This document shows, in pieces, positions 41,958-50,785 of a stretch of 64,000 nt of DNA. Origin of the DNA: Arthrobacter alkaliphilus (GTDB lineage Bacteria > Actinomycetota > Actinomycetes > Actinomycetales > Micrococcaceae); assembly GCF_021483235.1 (NCBI RefSeq), contig NZ_JAKEEC010000016.1, forward strand, positions 31,516 through 95,515, given 5' to 3'. Every line of letters starts with the position of its first letter. The stretch's first letter is position 1. Position numbers and translations under genes: made by a program. The notes under the pieces were generated by a model. It did no database searches and was not told where the DNA came from. It worked only from the letters and a program-made list of their open reading frames with translations.

Positions 41958-42887
41958 CGCTGTCTCCGGGCCATCGCGCGTCACGTGAGGCAGATTTTTG
42001 GCACGTGCCGGCATCCGGAGTCCTGAAATTGCGGGCTTCTCCACTGACCCGGTCGCCAAAAGGTTGCGTGGCGTGACACGGCTACCGTGCCGGCCGGGCA
42101 ATTTTCCCCGCCCTAAGACCGCAAGAACCTCCGCAACCATGGTTTCTGCTTCATACATCACGTCCGCGTAGTAGTACCGGAGCACCGTATAGCCCTGAAC
42201 CACGGACGAGTTGTTACGGCGATGGTCTTTCTTGACCTGCCGCCAATCCGCATGATGCCGGCCGTCGAGTTCAACCAACAACCAACCGTCCAACAAGAGG
42301 TCCATATAGCCCACGTGGTCAACATAGAACTGCGGCTGGACGTGGATTCCTGCCCTCCGGAAGTAGGTCCGGGCCAGCGTCTCGAGCATCGATTCAGCCC
42401 CACGATCCACTTAACGCAGGACCTCTCTGGCCTTGCCGTTGCGCTTTCCCGGCAACCGATCCTGCAGAAATCCCACTGTCATGTCACCGCGGGCCACAGC
42501 ACACTCCACCATGACCAAGGATTCCTGCCAGGGCCGGCAGCGCAATGCGTGGATCAGGACATCTGCCAGGGAGGCCACCGGTCTGTGCGGATGCGGAGGG
42601 AGCAGCAAACCACCGTGATGCACGTGATGCACGTGCAACGGACCGGACTCGTCAACGACCCACAAGCTGTAAAACGGGGCCGCACTGACGCAGGTCAGCA
42701 GTTGGTGGCTCCGGACAATGGCCACGTCGGAGGCGGATGCTGAAGGAAGCGCGTAGACGCCGCGTGCCGGTTGTTCCACACCGCGGCGAACCGCCTTCCT
42801 CAGCTGGCCATCGGTGATGCCAAGACCAGCCAGCACCGGCCGTCGCGCCACGCCACCGCAGAGATTAAGTGCCCTTTCCACATCCAT
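41940..42887 (-). pseudogene. AbiEi/DUF559-type protein interrupted by one in-frame stop
   Basis: Two exactly in-frame segments form one approximately 315-residue protein split only by TAA at 42411-42413. The upstream part (42887-42414) carries an N-terminal AbiEi-like antitoxin-type winged domain (LAGLGITDGQLRKAVRRGVE, RGVYALP). The downstream part (from GTG 42410) carries a DUF559/Vsr-like nuclease segment: YMDLLLDGWLLVELDGRHHA, then KKDHRRNNSSVVQGYTVLRY with Asp, Glu and Lys residues of a PD-(D/E)xK-like site. Relatives in Arthrobacter-type genomes are about 290 aa without a break. The C-terminal extension runs through the repeat at 41981-42076 and the hairpin, so the natural stop may also be lost. 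The TAA could be a nonsense mutation or a sequencing error. Confidence 0.75.
41981..42076. repeat. Dispersed inverted-repeat element, copy 1
   Basis: A 21-nt left arm beginning TCACGTGAGGCAG (41981-42001) and a right arm beginning CCAAAAGGTTGCGTGG (42056-42076) are imperfect inverted repeats (15 of 21 matched) 54 nt apart; GTGACACGGC follows on the right. The right arm matches an arm of copy 2 (56831-56925) at 19 of 21 positions. It lies at the 3' end of the split gene. Confidence 0.7.
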
Positions 42888-42972
42888 GCAGCCATCGTGC
42901 CGGGCCGAGTCGGGTCGGCGTCACTCCCGGCGTACCGTATGTGGAAAGATGGCTGCCGGAACCAGGCCTGGA

Positions 42973-44961
42973 TCAGACCTCCGCCACCGGCGCCGCGAAC
43001 TGGGCCTCGTAGAGCCTTGAGTAGGCTCCACCGGCTGCGAGAAGTTCCGCGTGGGTGCCCTGCTCCACGATCTGCCCCGACTCCATCACCAAGATGAGGT
43101 TGGCGTCGCGGATCGTGGACAGGCGGTGCGCGATCACAAAGCTCGTACGGTCCGAACGCAGGGCGCTCATGGCTTTCTGAACCAAAACCTCGGTCCGCGT
43201 GTCGACGGAGCTCGTTGCCTCGTCGAGGATCAGGACCGACGGACGCGCCAGGAACGCCCGGGCGATGGTGAGCAACTGCTTCTCACCGGCGGAAATGTTG
43301 CTGCCCTCATCGTCGAGCACGGTGTCGTACCCCTCCGGGAGGGAGTGCACGAAGCGATCCACATACGTCGCCTGCGCCGCTTCCAGGATCTCGGCTTCGG
43401 TGGCATCGGGCCGGCCGTAGGCGATGTTGTCGCGGATGGTTCCGCCGAACAACCACGTGTCCTGCAGCACCATGCCCATCCGCGAGCGCAGTTCGTACCG
43501 GGACATCGAGGCGACGTCGACGCCGTCGAGCGTTATCCGCCCGGCGTCCAGCTCGTAGAAGCGCATCATCAGGTTCACCAGGGTGGTCTTGCCCGCCCCG
43601 GTGGGCCCCACGATCGCCACGGACTGCCCGGGCTCGGCCACCAGGCTCAGGTCTTTGATCAGGGGCTTGTCCGCCGAGTAGGAGAAGGAAATGTTCTCGA
43701 ACACCAGGCGCCCGCGCGTCTTTTCGGGAACGGCGGAGGGTTCGGGGTCGGCGCTTTGTTCCTCGGTATCGAGCAGGGCGAAAACGCGCTCGGCGGAGGC
43801 GACGCCGGACTGGAGCAGATTGGCCATCGAACCGAGCTGGGCCAGCGGTTGCGTGAACTGCCGCGAATACTGGATGAAGGCCTGGACATCTCCCAACTGC
43901 ATGGCGCCGGAGGCCACTTGAAGGCCACCTACCACGGCGATCCCCACGTAAACCAGGTTGCCGATGAAGGTCAGCGCCGGCATGATCAAGCCGCTGATGA
44001 ACTGCGCGCCGAAGCTGGCCGAGAACAGTTCGGCGTTCTTCTCGTGGAACCGCTGCTCCACTTCCCGCTGCCGTCCGAATACCTTCACGAGTGCGTGGCC
44101 GGTGTAGGTCTCTTCGATTTGCCCGTTCAACTCGCCGGTGTTCTTCCACTGCGCTACGAACAGTTTCTGCGAGCGCTTGGCAATCAGCACCGTGGTGACG
44201 AGGGTCAAAGGCACTGTAACCAGGGTGATCAACGCAAGCAGCGGCGAAAGCAGGAACATCATGAAGATGACGCCTACCACTGTCAGCAGGGACGTCACTG
44301 CCTGGCTGATCGACTGTTGGAGGCTTTGCGAGATGTTGTCGACGTCATTGGTCACGCGGCTGAGGAGCTCGCCGCGCTGGACCGAATCGAAGTAGCGCAA
44401 GGGCAGCCGGTTGATTTTCGCTTCGATCTGTTCGCGGAGCCGGTACACGGTCCGCTGCACGACGCCGTTGAGCACGTAGGCCTGGATCCAGCCGAACGCT
44501 GAGGCCAGGACGTACAAAACCAGCACCCACAGGAGGATCGAGGACAGCGCCCCGAAGTCGATCCCGACGCCGGGAGTCAGGTCCATGCCCTTCAACATGT
44601 CCGCTTTGGTGCCCTGCCCTGAAGCGCGCAAGCCGTCGATAAGTTGTTGCTTGCTGACCCCGGCCGGGAGTTGCTTGGACACCACCCCGGCGAAGATCAG
44701 GTTGGTTCCCTCGCCGAGGAGCCGCGGGCCGATCACGGACAAGGTCACGCTTCCGACGGCGAGGACAAGCACCACAACCAGCCACAAACGCTCCGGCCGC
44801 AGTGTCCCCAGGAGCCGCTTGGCCGACGGCAGGAAGTTCATGGCCTTCTCAGCCGGAACGTTCATTCCAGCGAAGGGCCCGCCGCGGCCGGGGCCCATCG
44901 GCGGGCGCGGCGGACGGTTGGCGGTACCCGCTGCGCCGGGGTTGGGAGCTGCGCTGCTCAT
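42973..44961 (-). CDS. ABC exporter half-transporter (canonical NBD), subunit 2
   Basis: This 662-aa protein has a Pro/Gly-rich N-terminal tail, six transmembrane helices (about 55-390) and an NBD: Walker A GPTGAGKTT, signature NISAGEKQLL (SAGEK in place of SGGQ), Walker B VLILDEATSSVDTRTE with the catalytic Glu, and the switch His in IAHRLS. It pairs with the upstream gene to form a heterodimeric exporter of the TM287/288 or LmrCD kind. Its ATG overlaps the partner's stop (ATGA, 44958-44961), so expression is coupled. The substrate is unknown; lipids, peptides or drugs are usual. It is canonical in Walker B, in contrast to its partner. Confidence 0.92.
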   Translation of the reverse strand: MSSAAPNPGAAGTANRPPRPPMGPGRGGPFAGMNVPAEKAMNFLPSAKRLLGTLRPERLWLVVVLVLAVGSVTLSVIGPRLLGEGTNLIFAGVVSKQLPAGVSKQQLIDGLRASGQGTKADMLKGMDLTPGVGIDFGALSSILLWVLVLYVLASAFGWIQAYVLNGVVQRTVYRLREQIEAKINRLPLRYFDSVQRGELLSRVTNDVDNISQSLQQSISQAVTSLLTVVGVIFMMFLLSPLLALITLVTVPLTLVTTVLIAKRSQKLFVAQWKNTGELNGQIEETYTGHALVKVFGRQREVEQRFHEKNAELFSASFGAQFISGLIMPALTFIGNLVYVGIAVVGGLQVASGAMQLGDVQAFIQYSRQFTQPLAQLGSMANLLQSGVASAERVFALLDTEEQSADPEPSAVPEKTRGRLVFENISFSYSADKPLIKDLSLVAEPGQSVAIVGPTGAGKTTLVNLMMRFYELDAGRITLDGVDVASMSRYELRSRMGMVLQDTWLFGGTIRDNIAYGRPDATEAEILEAAQATYVDRFVHSLPEGYDTVLDDEGSNISAGEKQLLTIARAFLARPSVLILDEATSSVDTRTEVLVQKAMSALRSDRTSFVIAHRLSTIRDANLILVMESGQIVEQGTHAELLAAGGAYSRLYEAQFAAPVAEV

Positions 44962-46691
44962 GCCGCCTCCTCCGCTGCCAGTTGCGAGGACACAATCTCG
45001 CGGTAGGTTTCCGAGGTCTCCAGCAACTCGTCGTGGGTTCCGCGCCCCACCAGCCGCCCGTCGTCGAGCACCAGGATCTGCTCAGCGTCAGCGATGCTGG
45101 AGACGCGCTGCGCAATGATGACCATCGTGGCTCCGGAAGTGTAGCGCTTGAGCGCCTGGCGCAGCCTGGCGTCCGTGGCGGTGTCGAGGGAGGAGAAGGA
45201 ATCGTCGAAGATGTAAAGCTCGGGTTGCTTCACGAGCGCCCGGGCGATGGCGAGGCGCTGCCGCTGCCCGCCGGAAACGTTGGTGCCGCCTTGGGAGATC
45301 GGCGCATCCAGCCCGCCCTCCATTTCCTCGACGAAGTCCTGCGCCTGGGCAATGGCGAGCGCCCGCCAGAGTTCCTCCTCGGTGGCGTCGGGCTTGCCGT
45401 AGAGCAGGTTGCTGCGCACCGTTCCGGAGAAGAGGTAGGGCTTTTGCGGGACGAGTCCGATGTGTCCCCAGAGCAGGTCGGGGTGCAGGTCCCGGACGTC
45501 GACGCCGTCAATCCGCACCGAGCCGCTGCTCGCGTCGAAAAGCCGGGGCAGGAGGTTCACCAAGGTGGTTTTGCCAGCGCCTGTGCTGCCGATGATCGCC
45601 GTGGTCTGGCCGGCGCGCGCCTGAAAGCTGATGCCGCTCAGCACGGGCTGCTCGGCACCCGGGTAGGCGAATCCGACGTCGAGCAGCTCTAGTTCGCCGC
45701 GGCCGGCGGTCTTCGTCACGGGGTTCGCGGGAGGCCTGACGCTCGACTCGGTGTCCAGGACCTGGCCGATGCGGTCGGCCGAAACTGCCGCGCGCGGGAT
45801 CATCACCGCCATGAACGTGGCCATCATGACCGACATCAGGATCTGCATGAGGTAGCTCAGGAACGCGATTAAGGTTCCCACCTGCATGGACCCGTCGTCG
45901 ATCCGGAACGAACCAAACCAGATCACGGCAACGCTTGAGACGTTGAGGACCAACATGACCACGGGGAACATGAGGGCCATGAGCCGCCCCGCGCGCAGTG
46001 CCATCTCGGTGACATCCTGGTTGGCCGAGGCGAAGCGTTCGGCCTCCATGTCCTCACGCACGAACGCGCGCACAACCCGGATGCCGGCGAGCTGTTCGCG
46101 GAGCACCCGGTTCACGGTGTCGATCCGGACCTGCATCTTGCGGAACAGCGGCACCATCCGGCTGACAATGAGGCCCACCGCAACGAGCAGCACGGGGACG
46201 CTCACTGCGATCAGCCAGGACAACTGGGCGTCCTGCCGGACCGCCATAATCACGCCGCCGATGCTGAGCATGGGCGCCGCAACCATGAGGGTGCAGGTCA
46301 TCAGGACGAGTTGCTGGACCTGCTGGACGTCGTTGGTGGAGCGGGTGATGAGGGACGGCGCGCCGAAGCGGGTGACTTCCTGTTCGGAGAACTCCCCCAC
46401 CCGGGTAAAGATGGCCCCGCGCAAGTCCCGGCCCAATCCCATGGCGGCTTTCGCGCCGAAGTACACGGCCGTGATGGAACACCCAATCTGCAAGAGCGTG
46501 ATGAGCAACATGAGGCTGCCGGTGCCGAGGATGTACCCCGTGTCCCCTTTGGCCACGCCTTCGTCGATGATGTCGGCGTTGAGCGTTGGCAGGTACAGCG
46601 AAGCGATGGACTGCGCCAGCTGGAAAACGACGACGGCGACCAGCAGCCGCCGATGTGGCCGCAGGTACTGAACAAGAAGTTTCCAGAGCAT
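44958..46691 (-). CDS. ABC exporter half-transporter (degenerate NBD), subunit 1
   Basis: This 577-aa protein has six transmembrane helices (about 15-330) and an NBD with Walker A GSTGAGKTT, signature NVSGGQRQRL and Walker B YIFDDSFSSLDTATD, in which the catalytic Glu is replaced by Asp. The switch-loop His is Gln (IIAQRVSSI), as in heterodimeric exporters with one consensus and one degenerate ATP site. Together with its partner it is predicted to be such an asymmetric exporter. No regulator gene is attached; an alpha/beta hydrolase lies divergently 165 nt upstream. Confidence 0.92.
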   Translation of the reverse strand: MLWKLLVQYLRPHRRLLVAVVVFQLAQSIASLYLPTLNADIIDEGVAKGDTGYILGTGSLMLLITLLQIGCSITAVYFGAKAAMGLGRDLRGAIFTRVGEFSEQEVTRFGAPSLITRSTNDVQQVQQLVLMTCTLMVAAPMLSIGGVIMAVRQDAQLSWLIAVSVPVLLVAVGLIVSRMVPLFRKMQVRIDTVNRVLREQLAGIRVVRAFVREDMEAERFASANQDVTEMALRAGRLMALMFPVVMLVLNVSSVAVIWFGSFRIDDGSMQVGTLIAFLSYLMQILMSVMMATFMAVMIPRAAVSADRIGQVLDTESSVRPPANPVTKTAGRGELELLDVGFAYPGAEQPVLSGISFQARAGQTTAIIGSTGAGKTTLVNLLPRLFDASSGSVRIDGVDVRDLHPDLLWGHIGLVPQKPYLFSGTVRSNLLYGKPDATEEELWRALAIAQAQDFVEEMEGGLDAPISQGGTNVSGGQRQRLAIARALVKQPELYIFDDSFSSLDTATDARLRQALKRYTSGATMVIIAQRVSSIADAEQILVLDDGRLVGRGTHDELLETSETYREIVSSQLAAEEAA

Positions 46692-46802
46692 CCAGTCCCC
46701 ACCTCATGTAGTGATTCGAAGCCAGTCTACGACTGGTTGCTGGGGGCAACTAGACCTTTCCCTCAGGGCGGAGCCCGGCAAGGGGGTGTGCCGCCGTCGT
46801 AA

Positions 46803-47693
<891 letters not shown>

Positions 47694-47713
47694 AAGGCCA
47701 TTGCCGCACCCCC

Positions 47714-47755
47714 AAAGGACCGGCGCACCCGGAAAACCGGGTGCGCTGGTCCTTT
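47714..47755 (+). terminator. Strong hairpin terminator after the alpha/beta hydrolase
   Basis: A 19-bp stem (47714-47732 with 47737-47755, one G-T pair) around the loop AAAA starts AAAGGACCGGCGCACCCGG and ends GGTCCTTT. It provides an A tract upstream and a short T run downstream, so it can work in both directions. Confidence 0.85.
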
Positions 47756-47814
47756 CAGGGTGCGCGGATGGTTAAAGGGTGCGCTTCTATTCGAGTTCGG
47801 CGATGACCTTGAAG

Positions 47815-47829
47815 ATTCTTAATAAGAAT
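47815..47829. promoter_or_regulatory. AT-rich palindrome upstream of the stand-alone HATPase gene
   Basis: ATTCTTAATAAGAAT is a perfect 7-bp inverted repeat around one A, 123 nt upstream of the HATPase start. In this GC-rich DNA it stands out as a possible operator or -10 region. No regulator can be assigned. Confidence 0.45.
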
Positions 47830-47952
47830 TTAGGACGAAACTCACTGAATCTCGCGGGATCCTTGAGGGTCCGGGTCCACTGTTAATGCAAGCACAGGCG
47901 GAACCCATTCGCCGGCGAAAGCACTAAAGCTGCAAGGGGAGCAGGACCGGCC

Positions 47953-48423
47953 ATGAAGACAACAACAGCCCCGGACGACGTCACCACCATCAACGGCGTG
48001 ATCACCGATCAGCGACCCGTTGACTTCCACAGTCTGGGTCTCGCCGGCTGTATCGACCGCCTGGCCGCACCACTCCGCCGCCAAGGGACCGAAATCCATT
48101 GGGAGACGCCCCACCATGGCGTCGAAATCTCGTCCAGCTCCGCTTCCTTGCTCTACCACGCCGCCAAGGAAGTCCTGAGCAACGCTTTCAAGTACGCGCA
48201 CGCCCACGATGTCACCGTCCGCCTCGCCGCCGTTTACCACGGGGTCCGGCTGACGGTCACGGACAACGGCGCCGGTTTCGACAGCCAGGCACCCGCGGGC
48301 GGACACCACGGCTTCGGACTCCGGCTCATGTCCATCGCCGTCAGCGAAGTGGGCGGCGACGTTTCGGTCGTCTCCAGCCCGGGCAAGGGAACCTGCGTCA
48401 CTGTCACTTTGCCGCTCGACTGA
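47953..48423 (+). CDS. Stand-alone HATPase_c (histidine kinase-like ATPase) protein
   Basis: This 156-aa protein consists only of a GHKL ATPase domain. The N box reads AAKEVLSNAFKYAHA, G1 is TDNGAGFDS and G2 GHHGFGLRLMSIAV, closest to the NarX/DesK-like (HisKA_3-type) sensor kinases. No dimerisation/phosphoacceptor helix with His, no sensor domain and no membrane segment are present, so it cannot autophosphorylate itself in the usual way. A GGGGAG sequence (47937-47942) precedes the ATG. It may have lost its N-terminal half, act as a phosphatase or partner of another kinase, or be an anti-sigma-like switch. The RpiR gene follows in the same direction 92 nt on. Confidence 0.75.
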   Translation: MKTTTAPDDVTTINGVITDQRPVDFHSLGLAGCIDRLAAPLRRQGTEIHWETPHHGVEISSSSASLLYHAAKEVLSNAFKYAHAHDVTVRLAAVYHGVRLTVTDNGAGFDSQAPAGGHHGFGLRLMSIAVSEVGGDVSVVSSPGKGTCVTVTLPLD

Positions 48424-48515
48424 TCGGCGTCGATGCCCGACGGCGGGCGGCAGCGGCCGTCGTCGGTTTCGGCGCTGCTTGTTCGCTCTTCAAGTGGATC
48501 TGGTATGAAGGGCGA

Positions 48516-49406
48516 ATGACCCCGTACAAATCAGAACCGCCCTTGGGCGGCTCTCGCGCGCACATCCAGTCGATTTTCCCCTCCCTGGCTCCCAGCGAAC
48601 AGCGCGTGGCCCGGTTGTGCCTCGACTCCCCGGAGACTGTGGCGAGGATGTCAGTGGCGGACCTGGTCAGCCAGACAGGAACGTCGCCGGCCACGATTGT
48701 GCGGGCCTGCAAGAGCATGGGCTTCGACGGGTTCCAGCATTTGCGCCAGGTCCTGCTGCGCGACCTGGGGGCTGCGGCTCGGGACAGCCTGCAACATGAG
48801 GAATCCGGGGCCACGGGCGAACCTGGCACCTCCGAACATCTCGTCTCGGGAATCTTTTCCCGCGCATCCCAGGACATTCGAGGAGCCCTGGGGTCTTTGG
48901 ACTTCGAAGAGTTCGACGCCGCGGTCCGGGCGATTCGCCGGGGCGGCCGCCTGCTGGTGGTGGCCAACGGCGGCTCCCTCGCTCCCGCCCAGTCGCTGGC
49001 CCTACGGTTTCTGGCCGCAGGGGTTGGATGCGAGGCGCCATCCGATATCGTGTCGCAGCACATCACTGCCAAGCTCCTCACAGCAGGGGATGTCTGCATT
49101 GCCGTGAGTGACAGTGGCATGAACTCCTTCACGGTTGGCTCTGCGCGGATCGCGGCCGAACGCAAGGCAACGGTGATCGGAGTGACCAGCTACGCAAAGT
49201 CCGAGCTCGCCGCGCTCTCGACCCATACGCTGGTGGCCGGAGCGGAGTTCCATTCCTGGAATGACCAGCTGCCGATCGGAAATATCGTCCAAATGCTGGT
49301 GCTGTCTGCCCTGCACGCCGCAGTGACGGCCGACTCTCCCGAGGTTGAGCGCGCCCGCTCCGCAGTGTTCGAAGAAGTACTTCACATGGTGGAAAACCCC
49401 GAATAG
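48516..49406 (+). CDS. RpiR/MurR-family regulator (HTH plus SIS domain)
   Basis: This 296-aa regulator has an N-terminal HTH of the RpiR type (PSLAPSEQRVARLCLDSPET; TGTSPATIVRACKSMGFDGF; about 18-95) and a C-terminal SIS sugar-phosphate sensor (GGRLLVVANGGSLAPAQSLA, VCIAVSDSGMNSFTVGSARI; about 140-265). GAAGGG (48507-48512) precedes ATG 48516. It is followed by an ABC importer/phosphatase operon with a perfect inverted repeat in between, so it probably senses a phosphorylated sugar or polyol generated from that operon's substrate. Confidence 0.88.
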   Translation: MTPYKSEPPLGGSRAHIQSIFPSLAPSEQRVARLCLDSPETVARMSVADLVSQTGTSPATIVRACKSMGFDGFQHLRQVLLRDLGAAARDSLQHEESGATGEPGTSEHLVSGIFSRASQDIRGALGSLDFEEFDAAVRAIRRGGRLLVVANGGSLAPAQSLALRFLAAGVGCEAPSDIVSQHITAKLLTAGDVCIAVSDSGMNSFTVGSARIAAERKATVIGVTSYAKSELAALSTHTLVAGAEFHSWNDQLPIGNIVQMLVLSALHAAVTADSPEVERARSAVFEEVLHMVENPE

Positions 49407-49516
49407 CTTTTGGCGCGAAACGCGGTCGGTTTCAACTGTTTCCTGTCCGCGCACGGGGAGTTCATCGACTGCGTACCGATCGTTAATAATCGAGCCGCAC
49501 CCTTCAAGGGTAAGAC

Positions 49517-49544
49517 GTTTCCTAAATAATTCGATTTAGGAAAC
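49517..49544. promoter_or_regulatory. Inverted-repeat operator in front of the ABC importer/phosphatase operon
   Basis: GTTTCCTAAA (49517-49526) and TTTAGGAAAC (49535-49544) are perfect inverted repeats separated by 8 nt, 21 nt before the first ABC gene's GTG. This is the likely site for the adjacent RpiR regulator. Confidence 0.78.
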
Positions 49545-49565
49545 ATCGTTTCCCCGGAGGTGCTC

Positions 49566-50717
49566 GTGGGCCGACTTGTGCTCAACCAGTTGTCGCGTTC
49601 ATTCAAGAACGTGTCGGCGGTGAAGAACGTATCGCTCACCGTCGAAGACGGTGATTTCCTGGTCCTGCTCGGCCCCAGCGGCTGCGGCAAGACCACCCTG
49701 CTCCGCATGATCGCGGGCCTGCTGGAACCGACGTCAGGCTCGCTCGAACTGGACGGAACGGACATCACGGCCGCTCCATCCAAGAAACGCGATCTGGCAA
49801 TGGTGTTCCAGAGCTACGCCCTGTACCCGCACCTCAGCGTCGCGAAAAACCTCGCTTTCCCTCTCCACGTCCGGCGGACTGACAAGCAGGAAGTAAAGAA
49901 GCGCGTGGAGGCCGTGGCAGACATGGTGGAGATCGGCCATCTGCTGGACCGAAAGCCCAAGGAGCTGTCCGGCGGACAACGCCAACGCGTTGCAGTTGCA
50001 CGTGCCTTGGTGCGCGAGCCCAAGGCCTTCCTGATGGACGAGCCCCTGTCCAACCTGGACGCCAAGCTGCGGACCGCAACCCGGCAGGAGTTGGCCGGGC
50101 TGCACAAGCGCCTCGGGGCCACTTTCATCTACGTCACGCACGACCAAGTGGAAGCCATGACCATGGCGACCAAGATCGCGCTGCTCAACGGGGGCCAACT
50201 GGAGCAACTCGGCACGCCCGAAGAGCTCTACGACAAGCCGGCATCCGTGTTCGCCGCAGGCTTCCTGGGGTCCCCCGCCACCAACCTGATCGACGCCGAG
50301 CTCTCCACCAGCAACGGCTCCATCACCGTCATGGCGCCGTCCGTGGAGGCCGTGCTGTGGGAAGGGGAGACACCCCGGCGCGAAGTTGTCCTGGGCATCC
50401 GCCCCGAGCACCTGAGCATCCACGCACCCGGTTCGTCCGCAGCCGCGCCGAGCTCCGGGGCAGCGCTTCGGGGCGTCATTGACCTGGCCGAAAACCTCGG
50501 CAGCGAACAAGTCATCTATTGCCGCGTCGGCGGGAACCGCGTGGCCGTCCGCGCGCCGCGAGGCCAACACTGGGAGCCAGGCAACGCCGTCGTACTGGGC
50601 GCCGACGCCAAGAACCTCCACCTCTTTGACCGCTCAAGCGGCCGGCGCCTCGAATGGCAAGCAGACGCGAAACACGCCTCCACTGCCAGTTCCGTCCAGC
50701 CCACTGCTTCGGTCTAG
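49566..50717 (+). CDS. ABC importer ATPase (UgpC/MsmK type)
   Basis: This 383-aa NBD has Walker A GPSGCGKTT, Q-loop MVFQSYALYP, signature ELSGGQRQR, Walker B AFLMDEPLSNLDAKLR and switch His in VTHDQVEAM. The C-terminal 120 residues form the TOBE/OB-like regulatory domain (EVVLGIRPEHLSIHA). This group energises carbohydrate, polyol and glycerophosphoester importers. GTG 49566 lies 5 nt from CCGGAGG (49554-49560); another GTG at 49560 overlaps that site. It is the first gene of an operon running to 56794. Confidence 0.9.
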   Translation: MGRLVLNQLSRSFKNVSAVKNVSLTVEDGDFLVLLGPSGCGKTTLLRMIAGLLEPTSGSLELDGTDITAAPSKKRDLAMVFQSYALYPHLSVAKNLAFPLHVRRTDKQEVKKRVEAVADMVEIGHLLDRKPKELSGGQRQRVAVARALVREPKAFLMDEPLSNLDAKLRTATRQELAGLHKRLGATFIYVTHDQVEAMTMATKIALLNGGQLEQLGTPEELYDKPASVFAAGFLGSPATNLIDAELSTSNGSITVMAPSVEAVLWEGETPRREVVLGIRPEHLSIHAPGSSAAAPSSGAALRGVIDLAENLGSEQVIYCRVGGNRVAVRAPRGQHWEPGNAVVLGADAKNLHLFDRSSGRRLEWQADAKHASTASSVQPTASV

Positions 50718-50785
50718 CTTCCCCCACCATCCGGCCCGGCCCGGAACCCGCAGTACCCACCCAACCCAGCAATAAAGGAAACATT

